A DNA stretch of 64,000 nt from Lachnospiraceae bacterium (GTDB taxonomy: Bacteria > Bacillota > Clostridia > Lachnospirales > Lachnospiraceae), in contig JAGBMJ010000018.1 of the NCBI GenBank assembly GCA_017634975.1, positions 1 to 64,000 on the forward strand. Reading direction: 5' to 3'. Positions 17,705 through 27,045 of this stretch are shown in pieces. Numbering within the stretch: position 1 is the first letter of the stretch; every line of letters begins with the position of its first letter. The notes beneath the pieces were generated by a model, which worked only from the letters and a program-made list of their open reading frames with translations, did no database searches and was not told the DNA's origin. Made by a program: the position numbers and the translations under genes.

Positions 17705-17896
17705 TTATGCGTCCTTTCCGATCACACCGTCTTTCGCTGTCCAGAAGGGTTTATCTTCTCCCCAGCCTTTGGCTTCCAACTCGTAATGTCTCTCTGCACA
17801 CTTTTCGAGTTCTGCAAGCTTCCGCTCATATTCCGCCTTGTGCTGAAGCCGTCTTGCTTCCTTCTGTGCCTTTAAAGAATCCATAATGCTACCCAT
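17705..17896 (-). CDS. Small helical hypothetical protein
   Basis: A 63-residue, highly charged helical protein (QKEARRLQHKAEYERKLAEL) ending with GEDKPFWTAKDG. I start at ATG 17896 because AAAGGATG lies six bases upstream. The in-frame ATG 17959 has no ribosome site. Unknown function; it precedes the two-TM protein in the same orientation. Confidence 0.5.
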   Translation of the reverse strand: MGSIMDSLKAQKEARRLQHKAEYERKLAELEKCAERHYELEAKGWGEDKPFWTAKDGVIGKDA

Positions 17897-18027
17897 AATA
17901 CCATCCTTTCCGCCCGTCTCTTCGGACTTTGCGATCTGGCTGCTCGCTGTCGGTTTCATAAAATAGTGCAGTTCTATTTTATTTTTTAGTATATGTGCTG
18001 ATTTCTGTGTTTATAAGATAAGTATAG

Positions 18028-18057
18028 AAAAACAGAGTGACAAAATCTGTCACTCTG
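18028..18057 (-). terminator. Rho-independent terminator
   Basis: A perfect 10-bp stem, CAGAGTGACA/TGTCACTCTG (18033-18042 and 18048-18057), is followed on the minus strand by five T. It ends the BMP-lipoprotein transcript and has the same stem as the terminator at 15692. Confidence 0.85.
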
Positions 18058-18115
18058 AATTCAAATACAAAACTATTTGATTATAGGTTTTACGGATCTC
18101 TTTTCTATGGATCAA

Positions 18116-19243
18116 CTACTGCCCGCAGAAAGCGTTGTACTCCTCTTCCGTAGACGGGGGTGTCAGTTCGCCCGCTACGATCTGCACCTGCAGATCCAGC
18201 ACTTTCTCGTAGATCTCCTGCGAATACAACGGGTGATCTTCCGTGATCCCCACGGCGTTTTCCGCCAGTCCCAGTTCGATCGTCTGACCGGGAACGATAT
18301 CGTCCTTTAAGATTCCTTCCGATACCTGCTTTACGGATACATTCACATATTTTAATGCGCTGCACAATACCCGGTCCGGTGCGAGATAGGACTGGTCCTT
18401 ATCCACGCCGATCACATATTTACCTTCCTCTTCCGCCGCACGGATCACACCCAGGCCGCTGGCTCCGGCCGCATGATAGACCACATCGCAGTTCTGATCA
18501 TACAGCGTTTTTGCCATCTTATAGCCTTCTTCGGGATCATCAAAACTATCCACATAGATCGTGCATGTTGAGATCTTTATTCCGCGCTCTTTCGCAGCGG
18601 TCTGTACGCCGGCACCAAAACCGTAATAAAACGCATCAATCACGTCATTCTGTTCACCGCCGACAAATCCCACATAACCGCTCTCGGTCACACTGCCTGC
18701 GATATACCCTGCCAGAAACGAAGACTCCTGCGCCCGGAATACCACGGCGGTCACATTTTCCGGAAGATCCTCAAAGGTGGTATCCGCAATGGCAAACTGC
18801 ACATCGGGATGCTTTTCCGCCGCCGTAAGCACCGCATCCGCACAGTTCACGCCAATACCCCAGCACAGATCACAGCCCTTCTCCACCAGTCGCTCCATCC
18901 CGACTGCTTCATCACCGTCCTTTACCTCCATGATCAGGCTGCTGTCACAATCCATACTGCCTTCCAGCCATTGCAGTCCTTCCCATGCACTCTGGTTGAA
19001 CGATCCGTCATCGATGCCGGACTCGCTGATCACCATACCGACCTTCGGCAGATCATGGACCGTCTCTTCCTTCGGCTGCGGTATTACAGCGCCCTCTCCC
19101 GGCAGCATATTGTCGGCCGGTGCCGTAGGACGCGCTGCTGCTGTCGATTCTGTTGCCGCTGCCGGCTGCTGCACCGTCTGTTGTCCGCAGGCACACAAAA
19201 TACCTGTGAGTACCAGAACAGATGCGTATATTTTCCTTTTCAT
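18116..19243 (-). CDS. BMP-family basic membrane lipoprotein (substrate-binding protein)
   Basis: This 375-residue lipoprotein has a signal peptide with lipobox LCAC (Cys19), a Pro/Ala/Thr-rich linker, and a periplasmic-binding fold of the PnrA/Med (BMP) family: VGMVISESGIDDGSFNQSAWEG, the typical first strand and DxSFNQ motif, then ADTTFE, GFVGG and VIGVDKDQS. BMP proteins usually bind nucleosides or related molecules for ABC import. No transporter genes are adjacent, so it may be a sensor or partner of a distant transporter. I start at ATG 19243; an upstream frame extension lacks a signal peptide. Confidence 0.85.
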   Translation of the reverse strand: MKRKIYASVLVLTGILCACGQQTVQQPAAATESTAAARPTAPADNMLPGEGAVIPQPKEETVHDLPKVGMVISESGIDDGSFNQSAWEGLQWLEGSMDCDSSLIMEVKDGDEAVGMERLVEKGCDLCWGIGVNCADAVLTAAEKHPDVQFAIADTTFEDLPENVTAVVFRAQESSFLAGYIAGSVTESGYVGFVGGEQNDVIDAFYYGFGAGVQTAAKERGIKISTCTIYVDSFDDPEEGYKMAKTLYDQNCDVVYHAAGASGLGVIRAAEEEGKYVIGVDKDQSYLAPDRVLCSALKYVNVSVKQVSEGILKDDIVPGQTIELGLAENAVGITEDHPLYSQEIYEKVLDLQVQIVAGELTPPSTEEEYNAFCGQ

Positions 19244-19302
19244 AATCTTTCTCTCCCCTATACAGATTCTTCGGGAATCTCTTTTCCGCATCTATTCTAC
19301 AT

Positions 19303-19340
19303 AAAAAAATGCAGATACACAACTCGTATCTGCACTTTTT
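19303..19340. terminator. Bidirectional-looking terminator hairpin
   Basis: TGCAGATAC (19310-19318) and GTATCTGCA (19326-19334) form a perfect stem with seven T on the minus-strand exit and five T on the plus side. It terminates the 50-residue gene. The same stem and a closely similar loop recur at 21524-21554. Confidence 0.85.
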
Positions 19341-19346
19341 CACGCC

Positions 19347-19499
19347 TTAAAGCTGCGCGATGTACATGATCAGCACTCCGACGATCACTCCGGCCAGAAA
19401 TCTCAGGTAATTCATAAAGCGATTCTGTCGCATGGCCGACTCAAAATATTCCTCATCCGTCAATGCTTTCCGCAATGCATTCTTTTCACCATCGGTCAT
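19347..19499 (-). CDS. 50-residue single-TM protein downstream of the GTPase
   Basis: A short frame with GAGGAG eight bases upstream of ATG 19499, starting MTDGEKNALRKALTDEEYFE and ending in a hydrophobic helix (FLAGVIVGVLIMYIAQL) at the stop. It lies 25 bases after the GTPase gene and just before a strong terminator, so it is its operon partner. It is a tail-anchored-like micro-protein; a membrane docking or inhibitory role for the GTPase is inferred only from position. Confidence 0.65.
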   Translation of the reverse strand: MTDGEKNALRKALTDEEYFESAMRQNRFMNYLRFLAGVIVGVLIMYIAQL

Positions 19500-19524
19500 A
19501 ATAATATGCTCCTCTTAGCTTTCT

Positions 19525-20736
19525 TCAGTACCGCTCTCCGACCAGGGTGCCGATGATACCGCGTACCACACCGTATGCACCGCCCACGAAGGAACCGATG
19601 ATCCCGCCGGGGATACCAAACAGGATGTCACCCAGTTCACGCCCGTCATCGGCCCCGTCCAGAAAACTGTTGCAGACCGAGTCGATAAAGGTGTCTCCCG
19701 TCATCCGCAGGTAATCGGACTTCTGGTCATCATAACTCCAGTTTTCCTGCTCCTCACTGAGGTTATCAATGAAGGCAAGGCGCTTCTCTTTCGGCACCGA
19801 CCTTACGATATGATACAGCAGCTTGGTCAGGTTGTACGGCCGGCGTACCTCGTCACTGTCCGTTCCTTCCATATAGCCTGCACAGAAGTATACCGGCTCA
19901 GTATCAAGTCCCGTAGCTTCACGGATACGATCACCCACGGATGCCGTCTTTTTCTCAAGAAATTTCTCAAGTACTTCATCCGGTGCATTCTTCTCCTTAT
20001 CCCAGTGGACGCCCTTCATAGCGATATCCGACTGGTTCAATGCGATCAGGATCCGGTTCTGTGCTTCCTCTCCGAAGCACGGCATCAGCACATTGTTGAT
20101 CAGATCAAAGGTTGTTCCCAGATCCTTGGAAGAAGCATCCAGGATCACCAACACCATATCGATCAACGGCTCATTCTCATCATTCATCTCATTCAGCTTG
20201 GCGATGATCTGCTTCTTGATCTCCTTATCCGTCTCTACATTATCTCCAAGTCCCGGCGTATCCCAGATGATCAGATTATCCAGTTCATAACATTCGATCA
20301 GGGAAGTTTCCGGATCCACACCCACACCTACTTTTGCGATCTCCGTATTAAAGAGTGCATTGATCGTAGAACTCTTGCCCACACCGGTCGCACCGGTCAC
20401 CAGGATATTCACACTGCGGCTGCGAAGCTTCAGCAGATAGGAAAGTTTTTTCACTTTTTCCGCTTCCGGAATATCCGATGCTACGATCTCTTCTTCCAAT
20501 ACATCATAAATACTCTGCCGGTCGTTTGCTTTCTCATCCTTCATTACGCCCTTTACCGCTTTCTCAACTGCCTGTGTCACCATCGTTGCACTTCCGACGA
20601 TCGTGGAAGGATCCTTCCGGTGGTTCTTTACGAATGCCGGCGTTTCGTAATCGCTCTGTTCGGTATCCGTTTCATATTCCGCCGGTAACATACCTGCCTG
20701 CCGCATCGCTTCGATCTTCTTTTCACGTTCTGTCAT
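19525..20736 (-). CDS. Era/YfjP-like GTPase with glycine-zipper C-terminus
   Basis: A 403-residue TRAFAC-class GTPase. G1 is GATGVGKSS (about 115-123), G3 is DTPGLGD (159-165) and G4 is NQSD. The N-terminal 100 residues are charged and lack a known domain. The last 35 residues form a glycine zipper (GIPGGIIGSFVGGAYGVVRG) likely to contact membrane. This suggests a membrane-acting GTPase similar to those next to toxin or envelope-stress genes; the exact role is unknown. I start at ATG 20736 because AAGGAGG lies eight bases upstream, whereas ATG 20754 is itself just upstream of that site. Confidence 0.7.
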   Translation of the reverse strand: MTEREKKIEAMRQAGMLPAEYETDTEQSDYETPAFVKNHRKDPSTIVGSATMVTQAVEKAVKGVMKDEKANDRQSIYDVLEEEIVASDIPEAEKVKKLSYLLKLRSRSVNILVTGATGVGKSSTINALFNTEIAKVGVGVDPETSLIECYELDNLIIWDTPGLGDNVETDKEIKKQIIAKLNEMNDENEPLIDMVLVILDASSKDLGTTFDLINNVLMPCFGEEAQNRILIALNQSDIAMKGVHWDKEKNAPDEVLEKFLEKKTASVGDRIREATGLDTEPVYFCAGYMEGTDSDEVRRPYNLTKLLYHIVRSVPKEKRLAFIDNLSEEQENWSYDDQKSDYLRMTGDTFIDSVCNSFLDGADDGRELGDILFGIPGGIIGSFVGGAYGVVRGIIGTLVGERY

Positions 20737-20819
20737 CTTATTGTCCTCCTTCATTTAATAATGATTTCTGATTGGTCTGTTCCCTATCAGCGTGCCTTAT
20801 AAGAGTATTGTAAAAACCC

Positions 20820-20845
20820 GGAATGACATTTTTTGTCATTCTTCC
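20820..20845. repeat. Short palindrome in the GTPase upstream region
   Basis: GGAATGACA and TGTCATTC form a hairpin around a T-rich loop; a third TGTCATT half-site lies at 20893. These sit between divergent genes and may be operator half-sites. No T-run follows in the GTPase direction close enough to call a terminator. Confidence 0.4.
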
Positions 20846-20966
20846 GATAATCTGAAATAATTTTTCATCCATCTTCAAAAAGACAGGAAATGTCATTGAC
20901 GCATGATAGAATGGTTTCGTAGTTGGGATTTCATTCCTTATATCAATTTTACATAAAGGAAAACTC

Positions 20967-21515
20967 ATGGAAAGGTGTTCTGACGAAACCCTACAACTGA
21001 AGACACGCTTACTAAGTCGCAGATTATCGACGGAGTTTGCTTTTTCCTGTCGTGACTATCCCGCCGGGACCGATCCGGATGAGATCGTGCGACAGGCTTA
21101 TGCAAAAGCCGTCACCCTTTTCGACCCTCATTCGGACGATTCCATCTTATACGAGACTCTGCGGTTTTATATAGAGAATGTTGACAAGATCCTGGATGAA
21201 TACCTGAAAGATCTTTCCGGCATGGACGCCGTAGCAAAGATCCTGCCGTTTTTTCTGAAGGCTTTACGTTTTTCCAGTGAAGGTACCGATATGCTGCAGA
21301 AAAAATTCTGTGCGGAACTGGATGACCACCGGGACTATTATACGCTCTTCCGCATCGGTTATTTTATCGAACTCTCGCACACCGACGGCATCGATGCTGC
21401 TCTTGAAGAACTGGAAGCCGATGTGAATATCCGGGCAAATACCTATTACAAGGCAGCTTACCGGGAATATCTGGAACTGCTTCCCCATTTTGACTTTTTC
21501 TGTATGTCGGAATAA
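20967..21515 (+). CDS. Hypothetical helical protein
   Basis: A 182-residue soluble, mostly helical and acidic protein with no signal or membrane segment. Recognisable stretches are EFAFSCRDYPAGTDPDE and LPFFLKALRFSSEG, with a Tyr/Phe-rich C-terminus (YREYLELLPHFDFF). No family recognised. AAAGGA lies seven bases before ATG 20967. It is divergent from the GTPase gene and ends at a bidirectional terminator. Confidence 0.55.
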   Translation: MERCSDETLQLKTRLLSRRLSTEFAFSCRDYPAGTDPDEIVRQAYAKAVTLFDPHSDDSILYETLRFYIENVDKILDEYLKDLSGMDAVAKILPFFLKALRFSSEGTDMLQKKFCAELDDHRDYYTLFRIGYFIELSHTDGIDAALEELEADVNIRANTYYKAAYREYLELLPHFDFFCMSE

Positions 21516-21523
21516 AGAAAAAA

Positions 21524-21554
21524 ATGCAGATACATAACTCGTATCTGCATTTTT
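21524..21554. terminator. Bidirectional terminator between convergent genes
   Basis: A perfect 10-bp stem, ATGCAGATAC/GTATCTGCAT (21524-21533, 21541-21550), is flanked by A-rich and T-rich tracts on both sides. It serves the plus-strand hypothetical gene and the minus-strand transporter operon. It is nearly identical to the hairpin at 19303. Confidence 0.85.
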
Positions 21555-21586
21555 CAATATGGGAGATAATATATGAGAGAAGCTGA

Positions 21587-22756
21587 TTATTTGGTTGCGT
21601 TCTTCTTGGCTGCCAGGATGTCGAAGACTACCGCACCCAGAAGTACAACGCCCTTAACGATCTTCTGCCAGTCGGCATCAACGTTCATAAGCTGCATGCC
21701 CAGGTTGATGACACCGATCAGTGTTGCACCGACTACCATTCCGAAGACACTACCGGATCCGCCGTATGCGGATACACCGCCGACTACGCAGGCTGCGATG
21801 GCGTCCATTTCGTAGTTGGTTCCCGCCTGTGCATTGGCTGCCTGGAAACGAGCGATTACGATGTAGGAAGTGATAACCGTCAGCACTGCCATATTCAGGT
21901 AGGCGAAGAACATGATCTTCTTGGTATCCACACCGGAAAGTCTGGTTGCTTCTTTATTACCGCCGATGGTGTAGAAGTATCTGCCCACGGTAGTTTTGGA
22001 AGTGATGAAACCGTAGATCAAAACGATCGCTACCACCCATACCAGTACGGTCGGGATACCGCCGGCCAATGCCAGTTTGTAAGCAAAGAGCATAATGACT
22101 GCTACGGAAAGTACCGACTTAACGATCACGGAAACCAGGGAATCTGCTTCATAACCTTTCTTTACGCGGTTTGCTCTGGTCATAAAGTTTACCACAACCA
22201 CGATCACGGATGCGATCACACCTACAACAACACATACGATATTGAGCTGGTTGATCGGTGTCTCAAAAATCTTTCCGGAAAAGATCGACAGGAACGCTTG
22301 CGGGAACGGTGCGATACTGCCGGTAGCACTGTTTTCGGAAAGCAATGCGGTTCCCCATCCGCGGAATGCCAGATAACCGGCCAGGGTTGCGATCCAGGGC
22401 GGGATATTGACATATGCCACCAGGAAGCCGAGGATACATCCGTAGATCACACCTACCAGTAACATAATGAAGATCGATACACCGGCCGGCAGCTGTTTCA
22501 CTACCATCAGGATACCGCCGATCGCTCCGATGAAACACACGAAGGAACCACAGGAGAGATCGATATTACCGCCGGTCAACATACACATCAGCATACCGGT
22601 CGCGAGTACAAATACATATGCGTTCTGTGTGATGAGTGCGTTAAAGTTCAGGGGCGAAAACATTCCGCCGTTTGTCATCACCACGAAGAAGATATATACC
22701 AGGACAAGGACGATCAGCATTGCATTCTTTTTTAATATGTCCAAATATTTTGCCAT
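21587..22756 (-). CDS. Multiple-sugar ABC transporter permease (MmsB/GguB-like), copy 2
   Basis: A 389-residue BPD_transp_2 permease with about ten hydrophobic segments and the typical NIDLSCGSFVCFIGA, PPWIATLAGYLAFRGWG and [14 protein letters not shown]-like motifs (here [20 protein letters not shown]). It forms the membrane channel for a ChvE-type binding protein. The adjacent upstream gene encodes a full-length paralogue, whereas most such operons carry a single permease. The pair could form a heterodimeric channel or handle different sugars. AAGGAG precedes ATG 22756; it is the last gene of the operon. Confidence 0.88.
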   Translation of the reverse strand: MAKYLDILKKNAMLIVLVLVYIFFVVMTNGGMFSPLNFNALITQNAYVFVLATGMLMCMLTGGNIDLSCGSFVCFIGAIGGILMVVKQLPAGVSIFIMLLVGVIYGCILGFLVAYVNIPPWIATLAGYLAFRGWGTALLSENSATGSIAPFPQAFLSIFSGKIFETPINQLNIVCVVVGVIASVIVVVVNFMTRANRVKKGYEADSLVSVIVKSVLSVAVIMLFAYKLALAGGIPTVLVWVVAIVLIYGFITSKTTVGRYFYTIGGNKEATRLSGVDTKKIMFFAYLNMAVLTVITSYIVIARFQAANAQAGTNYEMDAIAACVVGGVSAYGGSGSVFGMVVGATLIGVINLGMQLMNVDADWQKIVKGVVLLGAVVFDILAAKKNATK

Positions 22757-22768
22757 GACTTACTCTCC

Positions 22769-23935
22769 TTACTTTTTCTTCTTATTTGACATTACATCAA
22801 ATATGATCGCTACCAATACCACGATACCTTTGACCACCTTCTGGTAGTTTGCCGATATACCCATGATACTCATACCCTGGTTGATGACACCCATCAGTAC
22901 GGCACCGATGATCACACCGAAGATACCGCCTTCACCGCCGTATGCACTCGCGCCGCCGATGAAGCAGGCTGCGATGGCGTCCATTTCGTAACCCTGTCCG
23001 AAGGTCGGCTGGGCACCGGATGCTCTGGCGATCGTAAGGATACCGCCCAGACCTGCCATCAGACCCATATTGATATAAGCAAAGAAGTACACTTTACGGG
23101 AATCGATACCGGACAGTCTGGTCGCTTTTTCGTTACCGCCGACTGCGTACAGATAACGTCCGATCGTCGTTCTGGAAGTGATGTACTGATATGCGAGAAG
23201 TACGACCGCGATCCAGATCAGACCGGCAGGAATACCTTTGTATTTTGCCAGCTTGTAGAAGATCCACAGTACAGATGCACCGACTGCTACCATTCTGGCA
23301 GCATCACTATAGATCGGTGCCACATCGAAGCCTTTGGCTTTTGCACTCAGACGGTTCTTAACCGTTAATGCCGCATAGATCACAACGATCGCGATACCCG
23401 CTATCATACAGGTAAGGTTGATACCTTCTCCGTGCAGGAAATCCGGAACATAGCAGTCTGCACCGCCGCCGAATACATTTAAGAATGTCTGATCGTTCAC
23501 ACCGATCGTAAGACCCTGCAGTACAACGTTTGCAAAACCACGGAATGCGTACATACCGGCCAGCGTTGCAATGAACGGAGGTACTTTGATATAGGCGATC
23601 CAGAAGCCCTGCCATACACCGACCAGAACACCGCCGATCAGCATGATCGCTACGGCCACCCATACATTGATATGCTTATCCATCAATACCGCACCGATAC
23701 CACCGACAAAGCATACTACAGAACCGACTGCCAGGTCGATGTTACCGCCGGTCAGGATGCAGAGCAGCATACCTGCCGCCAGAACGAATACGTAAGCATT
23801 CTGTGAGATCAGGTTGTTGATGTTCTGCGGAAGAAGGATCTTGCCGTCGGTCATCATCCAGAAAAAGATGATCACTGCGATCAGGGCAAAAACCATCGTA
23901 TATTTTTTTAATATATCCTGAAGTTTTAAATTCAT
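22769..23935 (-). CDS. Multiple-sugar ABC transporter permease (MmsB/GguB-like), copy 1
   Basis: A 388-residue inner-membrane permease with [33 protein letters not shown] and [20 protein letters not shown]. It is a clear paralogue of the following gene, with matching TM topology. Its ATG overlaps the stop of the ATPase gene (ATGA, 23932-23935), indicating coupled translation with the ATPase. It resembles the MmsB/GguB family of the ChvE system. Confidence 0.9.
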   Translation of the reverse strand: MNLKLQDILKKYTMVFALIAVIIFFWMMTDGKILLPQNINNLISQNAYVFVLAAGMLLCILTGGNIDLAVGSVVCFVGGIGAVLMDKHINVWVAVAIMLIGGVLVGVWQGFWIAYIKVPPFIATLAGMYAFRGFANVVLQGLTIGVNDQTFLNVFGGGADCYVPDFLHGEGINLTCMIAGIAIVVIYAALTVKNRLSAKAKGFDVAPIYSDAARMVAVGASVLWIFYKLAKYKGIPAGLIWIAVVLLAYQYITSRTTIGRYLYAVGGNEKATRLSGIDSRKVYFFAYINMGLMAGLGGILTIARASGAQPTFGQGYEMDAIAACFIGGASAYGGEGGIFGVIIGAVLMGVINQGMSIMGISANYQKVVKGIVVLVAIIFDVMSNKKKK

Positions 23936-25494
23936 GCTTCTTCGCCCCTTCCTGACTGCAAGATGCAGGCCATGATGTTCTCCTGCGTTGCGTCTTCTGC
24001 TTTCATCTCGCCGACAAATTTGCCTTCATTCATAATGTAGATACGATCACTCATTCCGATGACTTCCGGAAGCTCCGAAGATATCATGATCACCGATTTT
24101 CCGGCTTTGACCAGATCATTGATGATACAGTAGATCTCGTACTTTGCACCGACATCGATACCTCTGGTCGGCTCATCCAGGATCAGGATATCCGGATCCG
24201 TGAACATCCACTTTGCAAGCAAAACTTTCTGCTGGTTACCACCGGAAAGATTTCCGACGTTCTGTTCCACCGACGGGGTTTTTGTCCGCAGTTTTTCCTT
24301 ATACTCCACTGCTACCTGATATTCTTTATCCACATCGATGACACCGTTTTTGCTGACTCCGTTCATGTTTGCCAAAGAGGTGTTCACGCGGATCGGATTA
24401 CTAAGTACCAGCCCGTTTCCTTTACGGTCTTCCGTAACATAGGCCAGATGTGCATTGATCGCTTCTCTAGGATTCTTAAGGATCATCTCTTTTCCGTTGA
24501 TCTTTAAGGTTCCGGTGATCTCGGATCCATAGGAGCGTCCGAAGATACTCATCGCGAGCTCTGTTCTGCCGGCACCCATCAGTCCGTAGATACCGACAAC
24601 CTCGCCTTTATGGACAACCATATTTACGTTATCCACCACTTTACGCTCGGTATATAACGGATGATGTACCGTCCAGTTTTTCACTTCCATATTGACATCG
24701 CCGTCATTTACGACGATATCGCCGTATGCATCCATTCTCTTCGGGAAACGATCGGTGATCTCACGACCTACCATTCCGCGGATAATGCGGTCTTCATTGA
24801 TCTCCATCGTATGGCAGTCCATCGTCTCTACCGTAGAGCCGTCTCGTACGACCGTGATCTTGTCCGCAACATAAACCACTTCGTTGAGTTTATGGGTGAT
24901 GATGATCATCGTCATTCCCTGCTTTTTAAATTCCAGCATCAGATCGAGCAGTGCTCTGGAATCTGTTTCATTCAGGGAAGAAGTCGGCTCATCCAGGATC
25001 AGCAGCTTTGCATTTTTTGCCAGCGCTTTTGCGATCTCAACCAGCTGCTGTTTACCGGTTCCGATATCCTTGATCAATACACGCGATGATTCCGACAGAC
25101 CTACCATCTTCAGATATTTATCTGCTTCGCTGTAGGTTTCATTCCAGTTGATCGCGCTCTTTTTGCCCCGCTCATTGCCCAGGAACATATTTTCTCCGAT
25201 GGACATCTGCGGTACCAATGCTAATTCCTGATGTATGATGACGATTCCTTTTTTCTCGGAATCGGTTATCTTCTGAAACTGGCAGATTTCTCCGTTATAT
25301 ATGATATCCCCTTCGTAACTACCGTAGGGATAGATTCCGCTAAGTACGTTCATCAAGGTTGACTTACCGGCCCCATTCTCTCCAACCAGTGCGTGGATCT
25401 CGCCCTCTTCGACCTGAAGATTTACATTATCCAGCGCCTTTACCCCGGGGAAGGTTTTGGTAATATTTTTCATTTCGAGTAATATCTTGCCCAA
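23932..25494 (-). CDS. mmsA: Multiple-monosaccharide ABC transporter ATP-binding protein
   Basis: This 520-residue protein has two ABC domains in tandem. The first has Walker [10 protein letters not shown] (near 38), signature [13 protein letters not shown] and Walker [11 protein letters not shown]. The second has the degenerate Walker [10 protein letters not shown], signature LSGGNQQKV and [19 protein letters not shown]. The [12 protein letters not shown] and [20 protein letters not shown] stretches match the MmsA/GguA subgroup. It energises uptake of monosaccharides such as arabinose, xylose, galactose or glucose. The start is TTG 25494, with GGAGGG five bases upstream. Confidence 0.92.
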   Translation of the reverse strand: MGKILLEMKNITKTFPGVKALDNVNLQVEEGEIHALVGENGAGKSTLMNVLSGIYPYGSYEGDIIYNGEICQFQKITDSEKKGIVIIHQELALVPQMSIGENMFLGNERGKKSAINWNETYSEADKYLKMVGLSESSRVLIKDIGTGKQQLVEIAKALAKNAKLLILDEPTSSLNETDSRALLDLMLEFKKQGMTMIIITHKLNEVVYVADKITVVRDGSTVETMDCHTMEINEDRIIRGMVGREITDRFPKRMDAYGDIVVNDGDVNMEVKNWTVHHPLYTERKVVDNVNMVVHKGEVVGIYGLMGAGRTELAMSIFGRSYGSEITGTLKINGKEMILKNPREAINAHLAYVTEDRKGNGLVLSNPIRVNTSLANMNGVSKNGVIDVDKEYQVAVEYKEKLRTKTPSVEQNVGNLSGGNQQKVLLAKWMFTDPDILILDEPTRGIDVGAKYEIYCIINDLVKAGKSVIMISSELPEVIGMSDRIYIMNEGKFVGEMKAEDATQENIMACILQSGRGEEA

Positions 25495-25566
25495 AATATC
25501 CCTCCATTCTGTCTTTCAGCCGTTGTTTATAGCTGATACGATCTTTGTGCAGTTCTTCTTAGATAA

Positions 25567-25590
25567 GCAGGCGGGTTTTGCCCCGCCTGC
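25567..25590. promoter_or_regulatory. Intercistronic hairpin between binding-protein and ATPase genes
   Basis: GCAGGCGGG (25567-25575) and CCCGCCTGC (25582-25590) form a 9-bp GC-rich stem with a six-base loop and no T-run. Such hairpins after binding-protein genes usually protect the upstream message and lower downstream expression, giving excess binding protein. Confidence 0.65.
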
Positions 25591-25617
25591 CCGTAATGCT
25601 AAAAGTGTGGTGATTTC

Positions 25618-26775
25618 TTACTTCAACTGATCTTCGGTGTAGTATCCGGATTCGATCAGGATGGTCTTGTAGTTGTTTGCATCTGCAAATACCGGCTCGC
25701 ACAGGAAGGACGGAACAACCTTTACACCATTGTCATAGGTAGAAGTATCGTTTACGTCAACGGTTTCGTTGTTGATGATCTGACCTACCATCTTAACAAC
25801 CTGAGATGCCAGAGTACGTGTATCCTTGAATACGGACATCGACTGCTTGCCTGCGATCATGTTCTTGGTGTTCTGGATATCACAGTCCTGACCGGTGATG
25901 ATCGGGTAAGATCCGTTGTAGTTTGCTGCCAGAGCGTTCTCTACACCAAGTGCGGTGGAGTCGTTGGAGCACAGCCATACATCAAGGTTTGTGCCGTCTG
26001 CGTAGAAGGAAGACAGGATGTTCTCTGCTCTGGACTGAGCAACTTCAGTAGCCCAGGTCGGAGTTGCTACTTCGTCGAAGGTCTTCTGACCGGAAACAAC
26101 GACCAGCTTGCCTTCTGCGATATAATCCTTCAGTACATCATATGCGCCGTTGAAGAAGAATCCTGCATTGTTATCACCCGGGTCACCTGCAGTGAACTCG
26201 ATGTTGAACGGACCTGCTGCATTGTCCAGATCCAGAGTATCCTTTACGTATGTACCCTGAACCGTACCAACCTTGTAGTTATCAAAGGTTGCGTAGTAGG
26301 AAACTGCATCGCTGTTCATGATCAGACGGTCATATGCGATTACCGGGATGTTTGCGCCTTTAGCCATATCCAGAGCTTCACCGAGGGAAGAACCTTCGAT
26401 TGCTGCAATAACCAGTACATCGCATCCGTTGGAGATCATGTTCTCTACCTGGGACAGCTGCTGCTGTACATCGTTTGCTGCATACTGCAGATCTACTTCG
26501 TAGCCTGCTGCCTTCAGCTGGCTCTCCATATTGGCACCGTCCTGATTCCACCTCTGCAGATCCTTGGTCGGCATGGATACGCCTACCTTAGCACCGCCTT
26601 CCGGAGCCGTCGTCGTAGCACCGGTATCCGTAGTTGTAGTTGCGGTAGTCGTCGTTGTTGTAGTCGTTGTGCTGCCGCCGGTAGATCCTGTTCCGCCTGT
26701 AGAACCGCAGCCTGCCATCATCGTTGCTGCAAGTGTTACTCCCAAAAGTGATTTTGCAAATCTTTGGAATTTCAT
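25618..26775 (-). CDS. chvE: ChvE-like sugar-binding lipoprotein
   Basis: This 385-residue lipoprotein has lipobox MAGC (Cys23), a Gly/Thr-rich linker with long runs of Thr (about 36-52), and a periplasmic-binding domain: VGVSMPTKDLQRWNQDG, VIAYDRLI, GDPGDNN and ITGQDCDI. These match the ChvE/multiple-monosaccharide family. It captures sugars for the MmsA-type transporter. AGGGAGG precedes ATG 26775. The 5' leader holds a strong hairpin (26818-26852), and the gene is separated from the sensory operon by a terminator. Confidence 0.92.
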   Translation of the reverse strand: MKFQRFAKSLLGVTLAATMMAGCGSTGGTGSTGGSTTTTTTTTTATTTTDTGATTTAPEGGAKVGVSMPTKDLQRWNQDGANMESQLKAAGYEVDLQYAANDVQQQLSQVENMISNGCDVLVIAAIEGSSLGEALDMAKGANIPVIAYDRLIMNSDAVSYYATFDNYKVGTVQGTYVKDTLDLDNAAGPFNIEFTAGDPGDNNAGFFFNGAYDVLKDYIAEGKLVVVSGQKTFDEVATPTWATEVAQSRAENILSSFYADGTNLDVWLCSNDSTALGVENALAANYNGSYPIITGQDCDIQNTKNMIAGKQSMSVFKDTRTLASQVVKMVGQIINNETVDVNDTSTYDNGVKVVPSFLCEPVFADANNYKTILIESGYYTEDQLK

Positions 26776-26817
26776 TTTCGTTACCTCCCTTTTTAGGTGT
26801 TTGTTGTTTGATGAGCA

Positions 26818-26852
26818 GTAACTGTTCAGAACCCTTGGGTTCTTCCAGTTAC
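26818..26852 (-). promoter_or_regulatory. Two-part hairpin in the 5' leader of the binding-protein gene
   Basis: GTAACTG/CAGTTAC (26818-26824, 26846-26852) encloses AGAACCC/GGGTTCT (26828-26834, 26837-26843), a 14-pair stem with a small internal loop. It lies about 43 bases upstream of the ATG. It could be a DNA operator or an RNA element affecting stability or start access. No known riboswitch is recognised. Confidence 0.55.
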
Positions 26853-26953
26853 GGTGAACATATCACTGTGCTCTTTATGGCTTGATAGTAACACAGCACA
26901 AATAGAAGATGCTTGCGATATTCTTCACTTTATTGCAAAGTTCCGGAAAACGC

Positions 26954-26992
26954 AAAAAGCCGGTGCTAGCATTTTTTTGACATAGCACCGGC
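26954..26992 (-). terminator. Terminator after the sensory operon
   Basis: A perfect 10-bp stem, GCCGGTGCTA/TAGCACCGGC (26959-26968 and 26983-26992), is followed by five T on the minus strand. It separates the XylF-like gene from the transporter operon. Confidence 0.85.
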
Positions 26993-27045
26993 CGGGTATA
27001 GCAATTTTGTCCACAACATGAGGAAGGCAGGAATGCTGTGGATAC

